This document shows positions 24,402 to 32,503 of a DNA stretch of 64,000 nt, piece by piece. Positions within the stretch are counted from its first letter, which is position 1. Each line of letters begins with the position of its first letter. The position numbers and the translations under genes are program-made. Under the pieces are notes generated by a model that saw nothing but the letters and a program-made list of their open reading frames with translations, searched no databases and was not told the DNA's origin. The DNA comes from Pseudolysinimonas_A sp947085045 (lineage in GTDB: Bacteria; Actinomycetota; Actinomycetes; Actinomycetales; Microbacteriaceae), in assembly GCA_947085045.1 (NCBI GenBank), contig CAMTUU010000004.1, positions 1-64,000 of the forward strand, in the 5' to 3' direction.

Positions 24402-25487
24402 ATGCGTCCGTTGCGCTCGGTGACCCCGGGACCCGCGGTGCTCCCGGCGCTCCGGGATGCGCTCGCCGGGGGGCCCGCCCTGTTCGTCGGCGACGCGAGC
24501 GACCTTCCCGCGACGGTTGAGCAACGGGTCGCGCTCGTGGTCGAGACCAGCGGATCTTCGGGGCGCCCGAAGCGCGTCGCGCTCTCCGCCGACGCCCTCC
24601 TCGCGAACGCGCGGGCGAGCGAGTCGGCGCTCGGCGGCCCCGGGCAGTGGGTGCTCGCGCTGCCGACCCACTACATCGCCGGACTCAACGTGCTCACCCG
24701 CTCCCTCGCCGCCGGCACCGAGCCGGTCACCGTCGAGGGCGAGCACTTCACCGCGGCGGGCCTCCTCGCCGCCGTCGAGCGGATGTCGTCCCCCGATCGG
24801 TACACGTCGCTCGTGCCGGCCCAGCTCACCGTCCTCCTCGACGACCCGGCCGCGACCGCGGCGCTCGCGGGATTCCGGCGGGTGCTCGTCGGCGGCCAGG
24901 CGACGCCCGGCCCGCTCCGCGACCGCGCCCTGGCGGCGGGCATCGCGATCGTGCGCAGTTACGGCTCGAGCGAGACGAGCGGCGGCTGCGTCTACGACGG
25001 AGTACCGATCGGACGGACCGCGGTGCGCGTCGTCGACGGCGAGGTCCAGCTCGGCGGTCCGTCGATCGCGGAGGGCTACCTCGGCGAACCGGAACTCACC
25101 GCCGCGCGCTTCCGCGACGACGCCGGGATGCGGTGGTTCCGCACCGCCGACGTGGGCACCTTCGACGGTGGTCGGGTCGCGGTCATCGGACGCCGCGACG
25201 ACGTGATCATCTCCGGCGGGGTGAAGGTGTCGCTTGGTGCCGTGGAGCGGCTGCTGCACGAGCACGGCTTCGAGGATGCGGTCGTCGTGCGGGGCCAGGA
25301 TGCGAAGTGGGGCGAGGTGCCCGTCGCCTTCACGGCGACGGACGTCGACCCCACTCCCGCCACGGACGCGGTCGAAGCGGCCCTCGGCTCGGCTGCGCGT
25401 CCGCGATTCCGCCTCGGGAGTGCCATCCCGTATCTCCCGAGCGGGAAACCGGACCGGGTGAGCTTGCAAGAGAAGGCGACCAACTAA
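24402..25487 (+). CDS. menE: o-Succinylbenzoate-CoA ligase
   Basis: 361 residues, short for the ANL superfamily but usual for actinobacterial MenE. The ATP motif is VVETSGSSGRPKRVALS (residues 46-62). Acyl-adenylate motifs are SYGSSETSGGCVYDG and GRRDDVIISGGVKVSLG, and the final lysine is in PSGKPDRVSL. It activates o-succinylbenzoate for MenB. It is part of the menB-menE-menA run. Confidence 0.95.
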   Translation: MRPLRSVTPGPAVLPALRDALAGGPALFVGDASDLPATVEQRVALVVETSGSSGRPKRVALSADALLANARASESALGGPGQWVLALPTHYIAGLNVLTRSLAAGTEPVTVEGEHFTAAGLLAAVERMSSPDRYTSLVPAQLTVLLDDPAATAALAGFRRVLVGGQATPGPLRDRALAAGIAIVRSYGSSETSGGCVYDGVPIGRTAVRVVDGEVQLGGPSIAEGYLGEPELTAARFRDDAGMRWFRTADVGTFDGGRVAVIGRRDDVIISGGVKVSLGAVERLLHEHGFEDAVVVRGQDAKWGEVPVAFTATDVDPTPATDAVEAALGSAARPRFRLGSAIPYLPSGKPDRVSLQEKATN

Positions 25488-25497
25488 AGTCAAAAAC

Positions 25498-26517
25498 GTG
25501 GCGAAGCAGCAGCGACCGATCCCCCGTGTGCAGATGAACGCGACCCGACCCGTGCCCCCGAAGGCCAAGGTGCGGGGCAGCAAGCTCGCCGCTCCCAAGG
25601 CCGCCACGCTCGGCACCTGGATCGCCGGGGCCCGACCGCAGACCCTCGTGCTCGCGATCATCCCCGTCGCCCTCGGCACCGCCGCCGCGGCCCAGGTGAT
25701 GACCAACTGGTACGACCACTGGGTGCGCGCGCTGCTGGCGCTCGCCGTGGCGGCGTTCCTGCAGATCGGCGTCAACTACGCCAACGACTACTCCGACGGC
25801 GTGCGCGGCACGGACCGCGACCGGGTGGGTCCGCAGCGCCTCGTCGGCTCGGGCCGCGCGAAGCCGCGGACGGTGCTGATCGTCGCGCTGGTGTTCTTCG
25901 GCCTGGCCGCGACCGCGGGCGTGGTGCTGGTCTGGCGCACCGAGCAGTGGTGGCTGCTGGCGGTCGGCGCCCTCGCGCTCCTCGCCGGTTGGTTCTACAC
26001 CGGCGGTCGCCGCCCGTACGGCTACCTCGGTCTCGGCGAGATCGCGGTCTTCGTCTTCTTCGGCATCGTGCCGACGGCCGGCACGATGTTCGTGCAGGTG
26101 CTCGAGGTCAATGTCGAGGCGTGGCTCGCCGGAGCCGCGGCCGGGGCCCTGGCCTGCGCGGTGCTGGTCGCCAACAACGCCCGCGACCGCGAGAAGGACA
26201 GGCTGCACGGCAAACGCACCCTCGCCGTGCTGCTCGGCGACCGGGGCTCGCGCGTGCTCTACATCGTGCTGCTGCTGATCCCGTTCGGCATCCTGGCGTT
26301 CTTCGCGCTGTTCTACGAGCCCGGCTCGAACAGCGGCTTCGCGCCCTACGTCTACTTCGCCGGGATCGCCGCTCTGCCCGCGATCCTCATCGCGATCACC
26401 GGCCGCACGGCGCGCGAGTGGGTCTACGTGATGCAGCTGACGCTCGTGACGGCGCTGCTCTACGGCCTCGGGCTGTCGGCCGCGATCATCTTCCCCGGGG
26501 CGCTCAGCGGACTCTGA
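25498..26517 (+). CDS. menA: 1,4-Dihydroxy-2-naphthoate polyprenyltransferase
   Basis: 339 residues from GTG 25498. A UbiA-family membrane prenyltransferase with about eight helices. The first Mg-diphosphate site is NYANDYSDGVRGTDRDRVGP (residues 94-113); the second is VANNARDREKDRLHGKRT. It attaches the polyprenyl tail made by the downstream prenyl synthase (34539-35609). The last 58 bases overlap the TetR gene on the other strand. Confidence 0.96.
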   Translation: MAKQQRPIPRVQMNATRPVPPKAKVRGSKLAAPKAATLGTWIAGARPQTLVLAIIPVALGTAAAAQVMTNWYDHWVRALLALAVAAFLQIGVNYANDYSDGVRGTDRDRVGPQRLVGSGRAKPRTVLIVALVFFGLAATAGVVLVWRTEQWWLLAVGALALLAGWFYTGGRRPYGYLGLGEIAVFVFFGIVPTAGTMFVQVLEVNVEAWLAGAAAGALACAVLVANNARDREKDRLHGKRTLAVLLGDRGSRVLYIVLLLIPFGILAFFALFYEPGSNSGFAPYVYFAGIAALPAILIAITGRTAREWVYVMQLTLVTALLYGLGLSAAIIFPGALSGL

Positions 26518-27131
26518 GGCGGGTTCGTGCGCTGTCCGACGGCGGGCAGGATGACGTCGTCGATGAGGGCGACCAGGAAGTCGCGGGTCGCCGGGATGCC
26601 GAGCATGAGCGCCCGGTAGGTGACCATCGACGGCGAGATCGTCGCGACGAGGTCGAGGTCGAGGTCGGCGGAGATCTCGCCGCGGTCGGCGGCCCGCTGC
26701 AGGAACATCCGGTTGAGCGCGATGCGCGGGGCGACGATCGCCTCCCGGGCGGCGACGGCGAGTTCGGGCGAGCGGGAGATCATCGAGGCGAGTCCGGCCA
26801 TCACGCGCAGCTTGCGCTCGCCGTCCTGGATGCTCGGCGTCTTGATCATCGCGACCAGGTCGCCGCGCAGAGTGCCGGTGTCGGGGATGCTCGACGCGTC
26901 GAGGTCGGTCTGCTTGAGGCACGCGACGGCGTCGATCACGAGTTCGGCCTTGGACGGCCACCGACGGTAGAGGGTGGCTTTTCCCGCCTTCGCCCGGGTG
27001 GCCACCAGGTCGATCGTCATGCCGTCGTAGCCGGTTTCGGCCAGAACGTCGATCGCGGCCTCGAGGATGTCGGCGTCGCGCGTGTGGTCGCGTTTGCGCC
27101 CGAGCTTGGCGGGTTCGTCGGTCAGCGTCAT
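26460..27131 (-). CDS. TetR/AcrR family repressor
   Basis: 223 residues. The HTH is N-terminal (DILEAAIDVLAETGYDGMTI, ATRAKAGKATLYRRWPSKAE, residues 21-62). The C-terminal ligand domain is of the TetR_C type common to exporter repressors. It is divergent from the MFS exporter, with 97 bases between starts that contain an inverted repeat, so it very probably represses the exporter and itself. Its 3' end runs antisense into menA by 58 bases. Confidence 0.92.
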   Translation of the reverse strand: MTLTDEPAKLGRKRDHTRDADILEAAIDVLAETGYDGMTIDLVATRAKAGKATLYRRWPSKAELVIDAVACLKQTDLDASSIPDTGTLRGDLVAMIKTPSIQDGERKLRVMAGLASMISRSPELAVAAREAIVAPRIALNRMFLQRAADRGEISADLDLDLVATISPSMVTYRALMLGIPATRDFLVALIDDVILPAVGQRTNPPQSPLSAPGKMIAADSPRP

Positions 27132-27161
27132 CGCGGGCCTCCTGGGTGCGGGTGCGGACTG

Positions 27162-27215
27162 TACGGAACGGGAAAGTTCTGAAACTCAGTGTATCCGAAA
27201 CTAGCCAGTTCCGTA
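27162..27215. promoter_or_regulatory. Divergent promoter region with TetR-type operator arms
   Basis: TACGGAAC (27162-27169) and GTTCCGTA (27208-27215) form a perfect 8-bp inverted repeat, 38 bases apart. Between them GAAACT occurs twice, 16 bases apart (27181, 27197). The right arm touches TATATG (27214-27219), a possible -10 box 9 bases before ATG 27229, so binding there would block the exporter promoter. Confidence 0.55.
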
Positions 27216-27228
27216 TATGGTGTCCCTC

Positions 27229-28722
27229 ATGTCTTCCGCATCCACCGCGTCAGCGGTCTCCCCACGCCGCTGGCTGACGCTCGTCACCGTCGGCCTCGCC
27301 CAGCTGATGGTCGTGCTCGACGCGACCGTCGTGAACATCGCCCTCCCGTCGGCGCAGACCGAACTCGGCTTCAGCGACGGCGACCGCCAGTGGGTCGTCA
27401 CGGCCTACTCGCTCGCCTTCGGCAGCCTCCTGCTGCTCGGCGGTCGCGCCTCCGACCTCATCGGCCGCCGCCGCACCTTCTTCATCGGACTCATCGGCTT
27501 CGCGCTCGCCTCCGCGCTCGCCGGAGCGGCGGGCACCTTCGAGGTGCTCATCCTCGGCCGCGCGCTGCAGGGCGCCTTCGCCGCGCTGCTCGCCCCGACC
27601 GCCCTCGCCGTGCTGACCACGACGTTCACGATCCCGAAGGAGCGGGCGCGCGCGTTCGGCGTCTTCGGCGCGGTCGCGGGCGCCGGCGGCGCGGTCGGCC
27701 TGCTGCTCGGCGGCGTTCTCACCGAGCAGCTCGACTGGCGTTGGAACCTCTACATCAACGTCGTCATCGCCGCCGTCGCGATCGTCGGCACGATCGTCTT
27801 CGTGCCGCGCATCGAGCGCACCGGGCCGCGGCCGAGGCTCGACATCCCCGGCACCGTGCTCGTCTCGGGGGGGCTGTTCGGCATCGTCTACGGCTTCGCC
27901 AACGCTGAAACCGAGGGCTGGGAGTCGCCGCTCGCCTGGGGCGTCCTCGCGATCGCGGGGCTGCTGCTCGTGGCGTTCGTCGTCTGGCAGACGCGAGCGA
28001 AGCATCCGCTGCTCCCGCTGTCGGTCGTGCTCGACCGCAACCGCGGCGCCGCGTTCATCTCGGTGCTCGTCGCCGGGGCCGGGATGTTCGGCATCTTCCT
28101 GTTCGTCACGTACTACCTGCAGATCTCGCTCGGCTTCAGCCCGATCCAGACCGGCCTCGGCTTCCTGCCGATGATCGGCATGCTCGTGCTCGCCGCGCAG
28201 ATCTCGACGAACTTCCTGCTGCCCCGCCTCGGCCCGAAGATCATGGTGCCGTTCGGCATGGCGTTCGGCGTGATCGGCATGGTGATGCTCACGCGCCTGA
28301 ACCTCGACAGCACCTACGCCGCCGACGTGCTGCCGGCGCTCATGGTGCTCGGACTCACCATGGGCACGATCATGCCCGCCGCGATGCAGACCGCCACCCT
28401 CGGCGTCGACCGCGAGTTCGCCGGCGTCGCCTCGGCGATGGTCAACACCAGCCAGCAGGTCGGCGGCTCGGTCGGCACGGCGCTGCTCAACACGATCGCC
28501 GCGACCGCGGCGGCCGACTACATCGCCGGCCACCTGCCGGCGAACGACCTCGTCGCCGCGCAGGCGGCCGTCTCGTCCTACGCCGCGGCGTATTGGTGGG
28601 ATGCCGCGTTCTTCGCGGCGGGCGGCGTCATCGCCGCGCTGCTGTTCCGCCGACGCGGGGAGGGAGTGTCACTCACCTCGGGGCACGCCGCCGCCGAGGC
28701 CGAACCGGTCGTCGCACACTAG
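27229..28722 (+). CDS. MFS drug-exporter, DHA2 (14-helix) type
   Basis: 497 residues from ATG 27229; ATG 27217 would add four residues and overlaps the putative -10. Motif A is GGRASDLIGRRRTFFIGLIG, with the family start LMVVLDATVVNIALPSAQ. Helix 5 motif C reads GVFGAVAGAGGAVGLLLGG. About 14 membrane helices are predicted, so it is a DHA2/EmrB-like proton-driven multidrug exporter. The divergent TetR gene is its likely repressor. The stop shares CTAG with the next gene on the other strand. Confidence 0.92.
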   Translation: MSSASTASAVSPRRWLTLVTVGLAQLMVVLDATVVNIALPSAQTELGFSDGDRQWVVTAYSLAFGSLLLLGGRASDLIGRRRTFFIGLIGFALASALAGAAGTFEVLILGRALQGAFAALLAPTALAVLTTTFTIPKERARAFGVFGAVAGAGGAVGLLLGGVLTEQLDWRWNLYINVVIAAVAIVGTIVFVPRIERTGPRPRLDIPGTVLVSGGLFGIVYGFANAETEGWESPLAWGVLAIAGLLLVAFVVWQTRAKHPLLPLSVVLDRNRGAAFISVLVAGAGMFGIFLFVTYYLQISLGFSPIQTGLGFLPMIGMLVLAAQISTNFLLPRLGPKIMVPFGMAFGVIGMVMLTRLNLDSTYAADVLPALMVLGLTMGTIMPAAMQTATLGVDREFAGVASAMVNTSQQVGGSVGTALLNTIAATAAADYIAGHLPANDLVAAQAAVSSYAAAYWWDAAFFAAGGVIAALLFRRRGEGVSLTSGHAAAEAEPVVAH

Positions 28723-28973
28723 CCACGCGGTGCGGGCGGGGCGTCTTCGGCGTCCTCGTCCGCCGCCGGCGCGCCGGCGGCGCCTCGGGCCTCGACGATC
28801 CGCCGGGCGACGCGATCGCGTTGCGGGCGCAACAGCACGTACGAGACGCAGAAGCCGATGACGGCCGCGATGAGCGCCGAGACCCACCACTCCAGGCCCA
28901 GGGCGTAGAGGATGCCGAACGGGATCGCGAAGGCGAGCACCCGCAGGGCGGAGTAGAGCAGCCAGTCGCGCAC
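28719..28973 (-). CDS. DUF4229 family small membrane protein
   Basis: 84 residues from GTG 28973. Two helices (LRVLAFAIPFGILYALGL; WWVSALIAAVIGFCVSYVLL) are followed by RPQRDRVARRIVEARG and an acidic Ala/Pro tail. This order matches actinobacterial DUF4229 proteins, which often lie near menaquinone genes; no role is known. It converges with the MFS gene. Confidence 0.8.
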   Translation of the reverse strand: MRDWLLYSALRVLAFAIPFGILYALGLEWWVSALIAAVIGFCVSYVLLRPQRDRVARRIVEARGAAGAPAADEDAEDAPPAPRG

Positions 28974-29047
28974 GCGCCCAGTTTAGAGCGGTCGGCTGAC
29001 GACGTCCGCCCAGCACGCTTCCGGGCGCCGACGCCTAGAATCGGGGC

Positions 29048-29392
29048 ATGTCCCGGCTGCTCCCGATCGCGTTCCTCGTCTGGGTCGCCTTCACGGTGTT
29101 CACCGTCGTCGACGTCGCCCTGATCGAGCGCACCCGCGTCCGCGGTCTTCCGAAGCCGGGCTGGATCGTGCTCGTGCTGCTGGTCCCCATCGTCGGCGGC
29201 GTGCTGTGGTTCGCCGTCGGGCGGGTGAAGACCGGCGAGGCCGCCGTCGGCACCGCCCGCCGCGGGCCGATCGCCCCGGACGACGACCCCGAGTTCCTCC
29301 GCCGCCTGAATCGCGAGAAGGCGATGGAGGACCGGATCGAGCAGCTCGAGCAGGAGCTGCGCGACCTCGACGATGACAACCCCAAGCCCTGA
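29048..29392 (+). CDS. PLD nuclease N-terminal-domain membrane protein
   Basis: 114 residues. Two helices (LLPIAFLVWVAFTVFTVVDV; GWIVLVLLVPIVGGVLWFAV) form the PLDc_N module found at the front of cardiolipin synthases, here without the catalytic part. A charged coiled-coil tail follows (LRRLNREKAMEDRIEQLEQE). It overlaps menD by 20 bases, so translation is coupled. Confidence 0.85.
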   Translation: MSRLLPIAFLVWVAFTVFTVVDVALIERTRVRGLPKPGWIVLVLLVPIVGGVLWFAVGRVKTGEAAVGTARRGPIAPDDDPEFLRRLNREKAMEDRIEQLEQELRDLDDDNPKP

Positions 29393-31022
29393 ACCTGCGA
29401 GCGCAGCCCCCGCCAGCAGCTACGCCGTCGCGTTCCTCGGGGAGCTGATCCGCCGCGGCGTGCGCGACGTCGTCGTCTGCCCGGGCTCCCGGTCGCAGGC
29501 TCTCGCCCTCGCGGCAGCGGAGTTCGAGCGTGCCGGTCTGCTGCGCTTGCGGGTGCGCATCGATGAGCGGTCGGCATCCTTCCTCGCCACAGGTCTCGCC
29601 CGGGAATCCCACACGCCCGTCGTGATCGTCACGACGTCGGGCACGGCGGTCGCCAACCTGCTGCCGGCGGTGCTCGAGGCCTCGCACTCCGGCATCCCGC
29701 TCGTCGTCGTCACCGCCGACCGGCCCGCCGAACTGCTCGGCGTCGGCGCCAACCAGGCGACCGTGCAGGCGGGCATCTTCGGCTCCGCCGTGCGGCGGGA
29801 ATGGAATGTCGCGCCGCCGTCGTCGGCCGAGGGAGCCGTCGAACTCGCCGCCGACGTGCTCGACGGGTTGACCGGACCGGTGCACGTCAACCTCGCGTTC
29901 CGCGATCCGCTGTCGGGGGTGGTGCCGCTCCCGTCCGTCGAACCCGGCGTCTGGCGTCCCGTGCAGCCGCCCGAGGCCGAGATCATCGCCCCCGGTCCGC
30001 TGACCGTCGTCGTCGCCGGTACCGAGGCCGGGGAGCGCGCCGAGGCCGCCGCGCGCGAGCTGGGAGCGCCCTTGCTCGCCGAGGTCGCGAGCGGCGCCCG
30101 CTTCGGTCCCAACCTCGTCCCGGCGTACCGCGAACTCCTCAACGAGCCCGGGTTCGGCGACCGGATCGAGCGCGTCGTGGTGTTCGGGCACCCGACGCTG
30201 AGCCGTGAGATCACGGCCCTGCTGTCGCGCGAGGGCGTCGCGGCGATCGTCGTGCGCGGGAACGGCCGGGATGCCTACGACCCGGGTCGCTCGGCCCGCA
30301 TCGTCGGCGACCTGCGGGTCGCGGGCGACGCCCTCCCCGAATCGCGGGGATGGGTCGGGCCGTGGGTGCATGCGTCGCGGGAGCTGCTCGCGGTCGAGGA
30401 GGCGCCGGCCGCATCCCTCAGCGATGACCGGATCGAGCGCGCCGACTTCGCCCGTGCGCAACTGGACCGTCTGCGTGAGCCGGTCACCCGGCGGATGCTC
30501 GCCGAAGCCGTCTGGGCGATCACCTGGCCGCACGACCGGCTCGTGCTCGGGGCGTCCCGGCTGATCCGCGACCTCGACCGCGTCGCGCCGGGCAAGAAGA
30601 TCCCGGTCTTCGCCAACCGCGGGCTCGCCGGCATCGACGGCACGATCGCGACGGCGACCGGGATCGCCCTCGGGGCCGCCGGGTCCGACCGCCCCGGGGT
30701 CACCCGTGTGCTGCTCGGCGATCTGGCGCTGCTGCACGACGCCGGGTCGCTCGCCCCGACGCCCGGCGAGGCGATGCCGCGGATGCAGGTGATCGTCGGC
30801 AACGACGGCGGCGGCACGATCTTCGACTCCCTCGAGGTCGCGCGCTCCGCAGATCCGGAGCTGTTCGACCGCGTGCTCTACACGCCGCACGCCGTCGACC
30901 TCGCCGCGCTCGCCGCCGCCTACGGCTGGGAGCACCGGCGCGCGGCCACGCGGTCGGAGCTCGACGACGCGCTGTCGGCATCCGGTCTGCGGGTGCTGAT
31001 CGAGGTTCCGCTCGCGCGGTGA
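29373..31022 (+). CDS. menD: SEPHCHC synthase MenD
   Basis: 549 residues from ATG 29373, inside the previous gene. A ThDP enzyme that joins 2-oxoglutarate to isochorismate. N-terminal domain motifs are VVVCPGSRSQALALAAAEFE and RIDERSASFLATGLARES with the ThDP glutamate. The C-terminal cofactor motif is VIVGNDGGGTIFDSLE near residue 472, the MenD form of the GDG-NN motif. It feeds the MenC reaction. Confidence 0.96.
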   Translation: MTTPSPEPASAAPASSYAVAFLGELIRRGVRDVVVCPGSRSQALALAAAEFERAGLLRLRVRIDERSASFLATGLARESHTPVVIVTTSGTAVANLLPAVLEASHSGIPLVVVTADRPAELLGVGANQATVQAGIFGSAVRREWNVAPPSSAEGAVELAADVLDGLTGPVHVNLAFRDPLSGVVPLPSVEPGVWRPVQPPEAEIIAPGPLTVVVAGTEAGERAEAAARELGAPLLAEVASGARFGPNLVPAYRELLNEPGFGDRIERVVVFGHPTLSREITALLSREGVAAIVVRGNGRDAYDPGRSARIVGDLRVAGDALPESRGWVGPWVHASRELLAVEEAPAASLSDDRIERADFARAQLDRLREPVTRRMLAEAVWAITWPHDRLVLGASRLIRDLDRVAPGKKIPVFANRGLAGIDGTIATATGIALGAAGSDRPGVTRVLLGDLALLHDAGSLAPTPGEAMPRMQVIVGNDGGGTIFDSLEVARSADPELFDRVLYTPHAVDLAALAAAYGWEHRRAATRSELDDALSASGLRVLIEVPLAR

Positions 31023-31040
31023 CCGTCGTAGGGTCGGCGC

Positions 31041-31877
31041 ATGCGCACCACCATCGCCGACCTCCTCCGCGCCGGGCCCGGGATCGACCTCGGCGCGATC
31101 GACACCTCGGCGACGCCGGGTTTCCAGGGCGACAAGGCCGCGGGCCAGGCGAAGCTCGCGGAGGGTGCCGGCGAGTTCTCCACCCTCCAGGAGCAGCTGT
31201 TCGCCGCCAGCCGGTACGGCGATCCCCGTCGGGTGCTGCTCGTGCTGCAGGCGATGGACACGGCGGGCAAGGGCGGCATCGTCACGCACGTGATGGGGTC
31301 GGCGGATCCACAGGGCATCGCCTTCGCGTCGTTCAAGGCGCCGACCGACGAGGAGAAGGCGCACGACTTCCTCTGGCGCATCCGCCCCCGCGTTCCGGGC
31401 CCCGGGATGATCGGCGTCTTCGACCGTTCGCACTACGAGGACGTGCTCATCCACCGCGTGCGTGGCTTCTCGACGCCCGAGGTCATCGAGGAGCGCTACG
31501 GGATCATCACCGCGTTCGAGGACGAACTGCATACCGCCGGCACGACGATCGTGAAAGTCATGTTGCACATCTCCGAGGACGAGCAGAAGGCCCGTCTCGG
31601 CGAGCGGCTCGAGCGGCCCGACAAGCATTGGAAGTACAACCCGGGGGATGTCGACGAGCGCGCGTACTGGGACGCCTACATGGAGGCGTACCGGATCGCG
31701 ATCGAGCGCACCTCCACCGACGCCGCCGCCTGGTACGTCGTGCCGGCCGACCGCAAGTGGTACGCCCGCCTCGCCGTGCAGCAGCTGCTGCTCGACGCGC
31801 TCCGCGGGCTCGACCTGCGTTGGCCCGCCGCCGACTTCGACGTCGAAGCCGAGAAGAAGCGCCTCGCCGCGACGTGA
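31041..31877 (+). CDS. ppk2: Polyphosphate:nucleotide phosphotransferase, PPK2 family
   Basis: 278 residues. Walker A is LQAMDTAGKGGIVTHV (residues 70-85), Walker B region FDRSHYEDVLIHRVRGF, lid GERLERPDKHWKYNPGDVDE and the final VVPADRKWYARLAVQQLL. PPK2 enzymes move phosphate between polyphosphate and nucleotides. The class (ADP, AMP or GDP preference) cannot be set by eye; the single-domain length fits class I or III. It overlaps the next GTG by 4 bases. Confidence 0.93.
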   Translation: MRTTIADLLRAGPGIDLGAIDTSATPGFQGDKAAGQAKLAEGAGEFSTLQEQLFAASRYGDPRRVLLVLQAMDTAGKGGIVTHVMGSADPQGIAFASFKAPTDEEKAHDFLWRIRPRVPGPGMIGVFDRSHYEDVLIHRVRGFSTPEVIEERYGIITAFEDELHTAGTTIVKVMLHISEDEQKARLGERLERPDKHWKYNPGDVDERAYWDAYMEAYRIAIERTSTDAAAWYVVPADRKWYARLAVQQLLLDALRGLDLRWPAADFDVEAEKKRLAAT

Positions 31878-32395
31878 TCTCACTTCGGCTCGCGCGCAGA
31901 GACACGATCCATCTGCCCGCCCGGTTCGCCTGGATCTCCGTGGTCGAGTTCGGCATCGAAGGTGAGGCTGACAACGACGAGCTTCTTTCCGCGCTGCTCG
32001 AGCAACCGGGTGCCGACGACGCCTACCCGTTCTACGACCCGAGCAGGCCCGTCCGGGCTCATGACGACGGTGTTCACGGCCCCTACCGGCTGGCCGCCGT
32101 CACCTCCGACACCTTTCTGCGCCTCGACTCCCGGGCTGCCCGCGATCGGCTCGTGAGATGGGTCGAGGCGTACGAACCGACCGTCGCCCGATCGCCCGAA
32201 TTCACGTCACTGGCCGTCGACGCGTTCGGTGAGCGGTCGGCGGCCTATGCGCTCCCGTCGTTCAACGACATGCCCGAGATCGACAGAGACGAACTCTGGT
32301 CGACGGTCCTCGGTAATGAGACCGGCTACGAGGAGATCGTCACCATCTCGCCGACGCGCGACAAGTTGACCCTCATCGTCGCAAGCGACGACTGA
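31874..32395 (+). CDS. Hypothetical protein
   Basis: 173 residues from GTG 31874 in a GTGA overlap with ppk2. A soluble, acidic protein with no signal or membrane segment. It contains PARFAWISVVEFGIEGEADN, then DDAYPFYDPSRPVRAH and TGYEEIVTISPTRDKLTLIV. I do not recognise a family. Codon choice is a little less strict in third-position GC than in its neighbours. The coupled start is the main sign that it is real. Confidence 0.65.
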   Translation: MISLRLARRDTIHLPARFAWISVVEFGIEGEADNDELLSALLEQPGADDAYPFYDPSRPVRAHDDGVHGPYRLAAVTSDTFLRLDSRAARDRLVRWVEAYEPTVARSPEFTSLAVDAFGERSAAYALPSFNDMPEIDRDELWSTVLGNETGYEEIVTISPTRDKLTLIVASDD

Positions 32396-32404
32396 TTCAC
32401 CCGT

Positions 32405-32466
32405 TCAGCACCGCTTCGCGCAGACACGCCGGGGGACTCGCCGCGCGATCTGAAGTCCGGTGCTGA
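32405..32466. repeat. 9-bp inverted repeat between convergent genes
   Basis: TCAGCACCG (32405-32413) and CGGTGCTGA (32458-32466) are perfect inverted copies with a 44-base loop. They lie in the 108-base gap between the convergent hypothetical gene and menF. No other feature is seen there. It could act as a two-way terminator. Confidence 0.4.
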
Positions 32467-32503
32467 GCCGGCGAAACATCGGGGTTGCACCCGCCGGAAC
32501 GAC

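Noticed and set aside
30211..30414. Arg/Pro-rich small frames inside menD and many similar genes
   Set aside because: Alternate frames of GC-rich coding DNA give Arg/Pro/Ala peptides; none has a start site or conserved motif.
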